From Lonicera japonica (lineage: Eukaryota > Streptophyta > Magnoliopsida > Dipsacales > Caprifoliaceae): DNA of 64,000 nt. The position numbers and the translations under genes are program-made. The stretch lies in the NCBI GenBank assembly GCA_021464415.1, contig JAKCWG010000815.1:62001-126000 (forward strand). The letters are read 5' to 3'. This document shows positions 54,773-64,000 of the stretch, piece by piece; within the stretch, counting starts at the first letter, position 1; each line of letters begins with the position of its first letter. The notes beneath the pieces are model-generated. The model was not told the origin of the DNA. It ran no database searches and saw only the letters and a program-made list of their open reading frames with translations.

Positions 54773-55904
54773 TAGGGGTGTGCATGGTCCAGTTGACCGG
54801 ACCGTTGACTATGAGACTAAACCGGACCGAGCACTTCAGTCTTATTATTTTTTGGACCGAACCAGACCGAATTGTCAAGTGAGACCGGACCAGACTAGTT
54901 TAAATGGTCAGTCGGTCCAACCGGTATGAGCTTTTTAAATAGGCCAATTTTATTTGGACTTATTAGCTATTTTTTCACATATTCAGCCCATTTTTCATGG
55001 TCCATTTATCAATGATCTACTACTAAAATGATCCACTGCCAAAAAAAATTTGGTCTGTTTATCAATGGTTGATGCGTAATTCATAGCCCACTGCCAAAAA
55101 ACTAAATGCATTATTCACGGGCCACTGCCAAAAAGGTTAGCAAATAAGTATATATTTTAAAAAAAAATTATATATAAAAATATAACTGGTACGGTCTCTT
55201 TTTTTGTAGGTTTTATACATTAGACTGAAGACTGGATTGAACAGTAACGGTCCACTAAATTTCAGATCAGATCAGACCGTTGTTTTTATAAAAACCAAAA
55301 AAAAAACATATATTTCGGTTCGATCCGATAGGCCCGAGTCAGTTTCTACACACCCTTGTACATAGGCTCGGCAATTTATAACAATACACGATAATACGAC
55401 ACGAAATCGACACAAATTTACTGGGTTTGGGTGAACCCTTAACGGGTGTGGTTCATACTCAGGTTGATCCATTAAACCCCTTTATTAAATGAGTCAATTT
55501 CGTGTACATTCCAGAAACCCAAATAAAACCCGTTTAGCCAGGTAAGAATATATACGAGTCGATTTCGGGTCGTGTAAACCCTTTTGTAACCCGTGTAACC
55601 AGAATATAATGTATATATATATATATATAAATTATTGTGTGTATATTTTAGTAGTTAATTACTTAATTGAATTATTAGCGAGTCACTAAATGTTATTCGT
55701 ATAAGACCCAAATCTAACCGTTTATCTTAAACAGGTTAAACGAATCAGGTCGTGTCATTCGTTAATTAAACGGCTCATGTATGAATTTAAATTTTTCACC
55801 CGTTTATTAAACGGGTCGTGTATGGGTGGAGGCACTTTTTACCTGACATGATTTCAACCCGACACGAAACCGACCCGTTCACGACCCGTTGCCAGGCCTA
55901 CTTG
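54773..55904. mobile_element. hAT element, carrying a second hAT at its right end
   Basis: It starts TAGGGGTGTGCATGGTCC, and its right end reads CTACACACCCTTG, once the inner element is ignored. The TSD TATATGAT is at 54765-54772. Its partner, TATATGAT at 55905-55912, lies beyond the second element because that element inserted into the junction. Subterminal GGACCGGACC motifs are present. There is no transposase. Confidence 0.78.
55363..55900. mobile_element. Inner hAT element (538 bp)
   Basis: TAGGCTCGGCAA and the reverse complement of the right end (TAGGCCTGGCAACGGGTCG) form the TIR. The target duplication is CTTGTACA (55355-55362) and CTTGTATA (55901-55908), 7 of 8 matching. GGGTCGTGT / ACACGACCC motifs fill the subterminal regions. 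Confidence 0.8.
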
Positions 55905-55912
55905 TATATGAT

Positions 55913-56880
55913 GACATTTGCATGAAGCTTTAAGTATCGTTGTCTTATTAGTACCCTAAGTGAGGAACGTAGAAAAAATTATTTTGAGTGGGGGCTATGA
56001 AATAACAAAAACAAACAAACGAATTTAGGTACTCAATTCACGATAGTGTAATGATTTATTAAATCATCCCCAGCTCAACATTTTTCATATTTTAAAGTCG
56101 TTTTTGTAATTGTCTCATAATCTATGTCTTCGTACACAACCATGTTATCATATATCCACATTGTCATCAAAAATATATTTTTATAATATTCATGGCATAA
56201 CTTGTGATGAATCACAAAATTTTCATCACTAAAGGAGTATATTTAATGATGGAATTTTTTTTGTCACAAATCATGGAGACGAAAATGGGGTTGTCACTGA
56301 TTATACAGTCTTTTTGTACTAAGTACAATGTAAAGTTTAAACGTTGATAAAAAAAAAGAGAGAAATATATGAGTTCTAGTAATGTCAAGTTAGCTTATCT
56401 TAATTATAATTTGAGTAATGTTATTAGCACTCCAAATGAATACTTTAGGCGTTCTAAAATATGAATTATTATTTTTACGTACAAAAATTGGAAAAGTTGA
56501 GCAAGGGTTTGAGCCTTCATTAGTTCCGTGCATGCACTAAGTGATTAAATCCGTTAATCTCCCCACCCCACCCCCACCCTCTCATTTAAAATATATATAT
56601 ATATATATATATCCTACAAAAGAACCGACTTATCCAATTGAGGTCCAATTTAAAAAATTATTTTGCATTATGACTCAATTACATTGATGCATAATTTTAC
56701 TAGCTACACAATCCTCTCTAATATCTCATTCTATGTTTATATACCCAGAGTTATTGGAATTCAAGTAGCACCAAGAATTTTTGTTATCTAAGCCAGATAG
56801 ATATAAATAACATCATTAATAGCGTGCATAGTATAATGGTATGTACTTTTCAACTTTTCTAAATTAACATATCTTTATGT
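55913..56880. other. AT-rich spacer
   Basis: Contains an (AT)n run at 56590-56612. At 56826-56888 a tRNA-like arrangement (GTATAATGGTATG, later TTTCGAACC) may be a worn SINE end. No protein gene. Confidence 0.4.
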
Positions 56881-56888
56881 TTCGAACC

Positions 56889-58035
56889 CAGGGGTAGACC
56901 CAGAATTTTCTGCTAGGGTGAGCTAATTAAACTTAAGACAAAATTTTATAAAAACAATTTTTTGAGAGTTAATGGCTAGTCAAAGTTGACCTAATTTTCC
57001 CATAGTCGAAAAATAAAATAGTAAAAAGAAAATTTCCCCGTTTCAAAGGACATTATTTTTTTTCATATTTTTTTTTTAATTAATCAACATTTGAACTCTT
57101 GACTTTCAAGAAATCCAATATTTAGAGTTGAAAATAAAATTTAACCTTAATCAACACTTAAAATAACCAATAATAATTGAGAACGCAGACTTAACCACAT
57201 ACTAAACCATGTCAACATTTAAAAATAACATTAGCGTAATAGTTAGCTAAGTCGATATTAAAATAACATCACAATTTGACTAAATCATTGCTTAAAAAAA
57301 TTCAAACTTTATGTATAATTTAACTAAATAAATATTCAACGTCGACAGTAATTTAACAAAAATCAACATTTAAGAGAGTCACAAGATTAATATAACTTAC
57401 TATTTAGAATTATAACAAAAAAAATTATTAAATTTTTAATAATTTTAAATTTAACCTAATGCCCACACAAAATCTTCTTAAAATATGAACACAAACGCAC
57501 TTTCTTCTTAACAAATCAACACATAAAATACATGTTATATGCAACTGGAGTACGTAGAAGAACTGAGAGGAATCAGTAGGGAGAGTTAAGGGACGAGAGA
57601 TAGCCTAGTGGTAGGTAAGTTCCCACCTATGCTCAAGGGAATGAGTTCGATTCCCACTAGGAGGGAAGTGTGGAAACACTATTGATCCTCTTTAAAAAGG
57701 AAAAAAATTTGGAAGAGAGAGTTGTTTAAGTTTTTTAAAATGTAGGCCCTGAGGAGGGAGATTAATGTGGGTCAATCACTAAGAAAAGGTAAATTTACCT
57801 ATCTTCTTTCTTTTCTTATGTGAGATTGCCGATGGTTTTAACATGGGGTGCTGGGTTGAGAAGGGATTGTGGAAGGCTTAAGGGGATGGTTTTAATATGG
57901 GCTGCTGGATTTAGGTGGGCTTGTGGAAGTCTTAAGGGGGGATTGAATTAGTAAAATTCTATATTTTTTAGTATAGTAAGTGGGTATTAATTTTTTTTGA
58001 ACTGGGTTGGAAAGGCATCTCTAGGTCCACCCTTG
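56889..58035. mobile_element. hAT element, Tip100-like (1147 bp)
   Basis: CAGGGGTAGACCCAGA at the left mirrors the reverse complement of the right end, CAAGGGTGGACCTAGA. The TSD is TTCGAACC (56881-56888) and TTTGAACC (58036-58043), 7 of 8. There is no coding capacity. It contains a SINE-like insertion. Confidence 0.8.
57588..57715 (+). mobile_element. tRNA-derived SINE-like sequence
   Basis: TAGCCTAGTGGTAGG (57601-57615) fits a polymerase III A box and GAGTTCGATTCCC (57643-57655) a B box, about 42 bp apart. A short tail follows, ending in A-rich/T-rich sequence at about 57690-57715. The 5' half resembles a tRNA; length is short for a full SINE, and no flanking duplication was confirmed. Confidence 0.5.
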
Positions 58036-58043
58036 TTTGAACC

Positions 58044-60249
58044 GGTGATTTAACATTTAATTACATTTACATGATGTTAAAAAGACCAATGGTTCAATTT
58101 GAGAATTTTTTTAGCAAATTAAGATTTGGTTTAAGAATCTAAGAGCCTCTTTACTCAAATCCATTGCATTTAACAAATTAGTGAATAGTGCAATTTTTAG
58201 GATTTAACCTAATTGTTTTGATTTTAGCCCAAATTCAAAATTAATTTTCTTTTCCAATGTTTTAGCTTTTTTAAGACTAATATGACTAAATTGTCCTTAT
58301 TGAATTGTTATCTCCTTCAATTTTAGGAAATATATAATACAATTAATAATAGATATTTATCTTCTCCAATAATATTTACCATTAGCTATGATACATTTAA
58401 TACTAGATATTTATAACAAATGCATATATATATATGATATGCTAAGAAATTAATATAATTTATTATGTTAATTTATAATTTAGAGAGCGTAAAATATTAT
58501 TTATATTTATATTTTTAATATTTTTCAGGTGTTTGAGAAGATTGAAAAAAATAGAGAAATTAAATTGAACAAAATTTCGAAAGTTACAACTTTGCAGTTC
58601 AGCACATTTTCAAACTCATTTATCTCGGGGTCCGAAATTACAACATAAAACGCAGCAATTTAAATGGCGAAAATTCAATAAATTGTGTTTAAATTAATGG
58701 GCCTAATGCCAAGTACCACAAAGCAAACCACTATCCTAATTAATATGGAGCTTCATTCCCTGCCATCCAAGAGAGGGCCCAATCCAACTAAATATCCATC
58801 AAAGCCCATTTAATTGAGCCAAACCCTTGAATAAAGTGGCAGCACAGCAACAGCCGAGCACTATTCATCTCTTATTTTTCCTTATTTTCCTTTTATATTC
58901 TTTTACTCCGAAGACTTGAAGATTGAAGGTTTAATTTTATTTTTTATTAATGTCAAGTAAGTTTTATTTTAATCTTATTTTTTATTTAATTTATTCTACG
59001 CTAGCGTAAATTTGTGCTAGGGTTAGGATGAATATATTTAATTGATTCTCTTGCACGTATTCATGCCAAATGACTCTACCAATTTAATACTTTAATGTTA
59101 AATACAATTCTTCCTATTAGATGCTCATTTTAATTGATAAAAAATAAAGTTGGATTCCCATTATTTTTTATTGGATTCACCTTATGATTTGTTAAGAGCG
59201 GTTATATGGTGTGTTTTGACGGATATAGTGAGTGTTTTGATTTTATACATAAGTTTGGATGTGAAAGAATTACAATTGAATTTTATTAATTTTATTTTTC
59301 GTATCTAATAGAGTCAAGAGATCAAATTAGTACGAGATAAGAGTAGAGTTTATGCGCATGAATACTTAAAAAAATGATATTAAATATATGACTCCGAAAC
59401 CCTAGTCAATTAATTCGTTAATTTTATTATCTTGCTTAATATTATTTAGTTTAGTTCCATTGCTTTAATTTAGTTTCTTTTCTTTGCTTTATTTTATTTG
59501 ATTTATTTTGTTAGTTTCATTCTCACTAATTATTCTTGGCTAGATTAGGAAATGCTGAAAAATTAACAAGACAAAATTTAAACATATTGTGTGAGTCTAT
59601 GTGGGATCGACCTCGCTTATACGCTATATTATAAATTGATTCGTGTGCTTACGAGTATTTAAATTTATCACAACAATATACATATATGTGGGTGGCTAAA
59701 ATCTAACAAAGCCCATTTTAAAGAGAATCAACTCAATGCACTTTGCTTGGCAATTATATTTTGTGGATGAAGGTGATAAACTGTTATGAACAAGCAAACA
59801 GAGAAGAAACCAACAAACAAAATGAATACCGGATTTGTTTTGGGGTAGGTTCCTTCAGTGGTTTTGATCTCCAATCCGGCAGTACATCCTCCCTTATATG
59901 TGTTAGTTGGAATTTATTTGATTGAGCTTCTTTCCTCTTAGAATCACTCTTGGACACTTGTATTTACTTTATTCATACTTGGGGACTTGCTTATTCATTT
60001 CTTCCTAGTGTTTTGGGGGTAATTTGTGAAGTTTTCCTCGCCTCGGGCCTCGGAATGGATATTGACTTCTTCTTCGAGCCTTCTTCTTGCACTTTTCCGC
60101 ATTCAACATTCTTTCTTGCATTTAACCTCAGTTGCTTAACCACTTTAGGCCTGCAAAATGGATTAGTAACATAGGAATGCAATGCAATGCCTTATTTCCA
60201 TGCTTAAACTGAATTTTCATGAAATTTTTGGTTTGTAATTAAAAGTTAA
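58044..60249. other. AT-rich region with LTR-retroelement remnants
   Basis: No gene. At 59608-59673 the motif GTGGGATCGACCTCGC, then GTATTTAAATTTATCACAAC, is a common plant LTR-retroelement untranslated sequence and matches the left edge of the window (about 85-170). Frames at 59743-60180 lack motifs. Confidence 0.4.
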
Positions 60250-62345
60250 TTGAGCCTTGTTTAAGATATTAGAAATGCAATTACTGGGCTCAATCATTGA
60301 GCATCCCGGTGATATTTATTTCTCACCATTTCTAACCCTTTTTAATGTTTATCAGATACCCAAGTTTAAGTTTAACTTGGTTTCAATCAGCCAACTAAAT
60401 CGTTCTTTTCATTGTAATGCAAAATTCACATGCAATTCTTGTATTTTTCAGGACCAGAAAACAAACAAACTGATGGGTTGAGGCAATTTAATGGATGGAC
60501 TATATCATCTTCAAGTTCCGACGTTAGACACCAGCTCTTCAAATAAATATTTTTTTAATAAGATGCCTATAGATTTGTGGCACTGCTGGCTTGGGCATCC
60601 AAATTTAGATCGTTTTAAATTTATTTGTCGCTCTTTTGATTATGTTCGTTCCAATTTTTCTTTTGCATGTGACATTTGTCCACAAGAAAAACAAACTTGA
60701 TTAGCTTTTAATAAAAGTAGTGTTTCTTCTACTTCTTGCTTTGAGTTATTGCATTGTGATATATGGGGTGATTTTACGATACCTTCTCTAATTGGTGCTA
60801 GATATTTTCTAACTATTATGGACGATTATTCATGATGCACTTGGGTGTATCTCATGCATAACAAATTATAAACAATTAATTTTCTTAAATATTTTTTTCA
60901 ATATGTGATCACCCAATATTCCAAGAAAATCACTAAAATATCCACTGTTGCAAAAAATACATTTCTTCCTAAACTTCAACATTTTAGGTCTGATAATAGT
61001 AAGGAGTTCCTTTCCCAAGAAATAAAAACATGGTTTTTCGAAAATGGGGTTCATTATCAAAAAAGTTTTGTTTCCACCCCACAACAAAACTGGGTGGTTG
61101 AACGTAAACATCGACAGCTCCTTACTGTGGCTAGTGCTCTCCGTTTTTAAGCCAATATTCCTCTTGCTTACTGGGGTGAATGTATACTCACTGTCACCTA
61201 TTTAATAAACAAGATGCCTACTATAGTACTTGCAAATAAATCTGCTCATGAAGTGCTTATTGGCTCTCCTCCAGATTATCGACATCTTCGAATCTTTGGG
61301 TGTTTATGTTATGTGCATAACAAGTCTATTAAAAATAAATTTGACCAACGAGCAAAACTTATGTATCTCGTGATGTCATCTTTCACGAGCATATTTTCTT
61401 TTCAAAGATTCGTCATCTTTGACCAAAGATTTTGTAGTTTCGGCTGACCCTAATCCTCTAGTTGTTGTTGATGATGATTACATCTCCACCAAAAACTCTC
61501 CTTTTATACAAGCACATCGATCATCTTCTCAAACAATTACCCAAACTGTCGGGTCCTCCTCTCATTACTCTCATTCAACTAGCCAAAGCCCGCTAAGTTT
61601 AAACACTGTACCACACACACCAAACCCATCTTCAACAACTATTGGATCTAGTTCACCATTGCCTACTTCTGATGGGTCTAATCTGGTTCCTCTTCAACCA
61701 ACCCAATTACCTAAACATGCCGAAGCTTCTAATATCCCTATTTTAAATCTTCATTCGATCTTCGGATCAAATTCAACCTCCCTTGCGTCGGTCTATTCAA
61801 GAAAAACATCCTCCAAAATATTTGGACGATTTTACTTATGCAATTAAACGGTGTACTACCTTATAACCTTATCCACTCACTAATCATCTCTCTTTCAAAG
61901 TTCAATCCAGCGCACTGCGTGTTTCTAAGTAATGTTATCACAACGGAGGAACCTAAAACCTCCACTGAAGCAATGAAACATTCCTAGTGGCGTGAAGCCA
62001 TGGCACGCGAAATTTCATATTTGGAATCCAATAACACTTAGATTCTCACCCGCTTCCTCCTGGTAAATCACCCGTTGGATCTAAGTGGATTTGTAAAGTC
62101 AAGTTTCGAGCTAAAGGATCAATCGAGAGATATAAAGCTCATTTAGTTAAGAAAGGGTATACTCAACAAAAAGGTATTGACTTTCATGGCACATTCGCCC
62201 ATGTGTTCAAATTAGTTACGGTATGAGTTTTACTTTCTCTTGCTGCAGTTCATGGCTGGTCTCTTCATCAACTTGATGTAAATAATGTTTTTTTACAAAG
62301 TGATCTTGATGAAGATATTTATATGCAAATCCCACCAGGTTTTAA
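60250..62345 (+). pseudogene. Ty1/copia pol remnant: integrase and partial RT
   Basis: In order on the plus strand, across frames and stops: a pre-integrase region (PKFKFNLVSISQLNR, LWHCWLGHPN, CDICPQEKQ giving the His/Cys zinc site), integrase core (HCDIWGDF, HFRSDNSKEFLSQE, VVERKHRQLL; the usual QNG before VVER reads QNW), the C-terminal FGCLCYVHN region, a Ser-rich linker at 61440-61800, and RT N-terminal motifs from about 61985 to 62340 (SKWICKVKF-, LHQLDV-, PPGF-like text). Several stops and shifts make it dead. It ends abruptly at the start of repeat block B, so the rest of RT and RNase H are missing. Confidence 0.75.
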
Positions 62346-62361
62346 TAAAAAAAAGGGTTAA

Positions 62362-64000
62362 ATTCAGCATTTTTAGGGTTTATTTTTCGCGTTTCAGGGC
62401 TTAGGACTCGACTAAGTGTTTCTTAGCTCATGTAAAGCTTGCTACTTATTAGCTAACATAGTGTGGCATATATGGTGCTACCGATTCGACTAGGAAGACT
62501 ACCTTCAACAGCATCTTGGAATTTAGCCAATTTGAGTTTTGGATTAGCTGTTGATCATGTAGCCTTGGGGATTTGGTATCATATTGCGTGAAGCATGCTA
62601 AGTCGGGGTCAAATTAACCTTGTGGATGATGCGAAACCCATAGCCCTATCACTATGTCCCCTCTAACATCCCTAGTGATACAGAACTGTATCTAGAGTTA
62701 TTATTCTACTTTTGATTTGAAGCTTCAATGGAGAGGTTTCTTGCGCCATTGATCGCTCATCCTTGTGGAGAGCGAAAATTATTTAGACATTCCTAATCAG
62801 AGTCTTGATTTTTCAATTAAGGGTTGGAGATTTAAGTTTTGTTTATTCCGCAAACATTTATTTAAAGAATTTTAATTTAAGTTTTTATGAATAAGTTCAA
62901 CAATTACTTTTGTTTTTCAATTCTGAACCTCAGTAATTGAATAGTTGAGTACACGTGGATTAATAAGGTATTTGGGGTCAAAAATTCGAAGTGTGCTTTA
63001 AAAAAAAGAAAAAAAAACTTGTTAATCAAGAATTTTTTTATGCCATGCATGTAATATATTTTTATATGTTTATATTATAATTTAAAGATATCCAATTCAT
63101 TTTTATATTAGAGATGCTCTTGTGAAGATAACAACACGATAATTAATGGGTAACAAGGATTCAGCGTTAAATAAAAAGGCAAAGGTACACGTCCATTTGC
63201 TCCATTAACACTACTTTACGTTTTCTAGTTAATATGTTAGTTTAAGTATATATTACCCAATTAAAGACATTGTTGCCTTGAGTGATAAAATGGTGGACAT
63301 TATTAGGTAAGGGTTAACAAAACTCACAAAATATATGAAAAACCCCATTTACATGAAAAAAGAGACATAAAAGGAAAACAAACAAACAAACAAAAATATT
63401 ATACAAATAGGGATATTAGAGAAGTATAAAGCCCATATATATTGTGGAAACTTTTTAATCCTATTGACTATACCATGGCTAATCAACACATAGAAGGAAC
63501 AAGGGGGAGGATTCGAAAGCTTATGCTATCCTCTCTTCTCACTAACACATGTATAGAAGCCAAATTCAACCGCCACTTATTGAGAAAAATCCAAAAATAT
63601 ATGCATTGTTGTTCTTAACCTAGGCTAGCACTAAAACAAATAATTACCATACCCTCAACTAAATACACATATCATAAAATATAGCTAGAATTTATCTCCA
63701 AGAAAATGACTTAAGAAATGATAATAAAAAATAGCACCCATACATACATTCTTCAAAAGAATTACATAAACCCATCTATATTATAAGGCACACTTTTTTC
63801 TTTATTTTATTATTCTTAACAAATGGTCAAAATTTATTTGCAAACCACAAAAAGAAATGTGAACCTTATATGTGTTTTTAGGATATCAAATCACCCAATT
63901 AAATCATATTTGTCTACCTAGTTTATCTTTTTCCACCTTAATATAATGATAAAAAGATACAAAAAGGTTTGCTAACTTTTTTCCTCTCACAATTTCTTTT
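62362..64000. repeat. Repeat block, copy B (uninterrupted)
   Basis: Colinear with 16692-17600, 22767-22976 and 41011-41600. At 63473 it shows TTGACTATACCATGG, the empty target of the 18-kb retroelement. It continues past the window end. No coding content. Confidence 0.82.

Noticed and set aside
56826..56888. tRNA gene
   Set aside because: A-box and B-box-like text is present but no acceptor or anticodon stem forms; the B box is split by a hAT duplication.
16692..64000. The two repeat blocks as LTRs of one giant element
   Set aside because: No TG/CA ends, PBS, PPT or TSD at their edges, and unrelated elements lie between; duplication of an unknown repeat is simpler.

Overview
The window is AT-rich plant nuclear DNA, almost certainly from a flowering plant. 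The evidence is Ty3/gypsy and Ty1/copia retroelements, hAT, Mutator-like and PIF/Harbinger DNA transposons with typical target-site duplications (TSDs), a nuclear-type tRNA-Leu, and the remains of a NIN-like (RWP-RK plus PB1) gene. I see no intact ordinary protein-coding gene. It reads as a transposon-dense intergenic block with many nested insertions, several of which can be ordered from their TSDs.

Layout. 1-6.5 kb: a small hAT element (345-1349), then a Mutator-like element (MULE, 1836-6529) split by a non-autonomous LTR retrotransposon (2338-5440). 6.5-12.4 kb: a decayed tRNA-Leu copy, a well-formed tRNA-Leu(UAA), and an old array of about 400-bp repeats interrupted by a solo LTR (8484-11773) that itself carries a second solo LTR (8892-10250). 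12.4-22.9 kb: copia and gypsy fragments, an interrupted repeat block, and a hAT element (18367-20091) holding a Harbinger-type MITE (19130-19826). 22977-41010: one complete 18-kb Ty3/gypsy element of Tat/Ogre type. 41-51 kb: two MULEs, MITEs, and an NLP pseudogene whose RWP-RK intron holds a hAT element. 51.4-58 kb: a 3-kb solo-LTR-like element, a hAT inserted at the very end of another hAT, and a further hAT. 58-64 kb: a broken copia pol and a second, uninterrupted copy of the repeat block, which serves as an empty site for the 18-kb element.

The centre of interest is the 18-kb element. Its gag-protease-RT-RNase H-integrase genes run on the minus strand and are dead (many stops, a few frameshifts). 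Between integrase and the 3' LTR it carries two further genes on the opposite strand: a spliced, five-exon gene with a plant-mobile-domain-like product (26366-29909), and a second gene resembling plant DUF7745-type proteins (30371-31627). The LTR promoter and both antisense-gene promoters share one architecture: several copies of the 12-bp palindrome TGTCGCGCGACA just upstream of a TATA box. The related solo LTR at 8.9-10.3 kb has nine copies. I infer a common control signal for the structural genes and the accessory genes, read either by a host factor or by an element-encoded protein.

All family names rest on motifs read by eye; no database search was possible.
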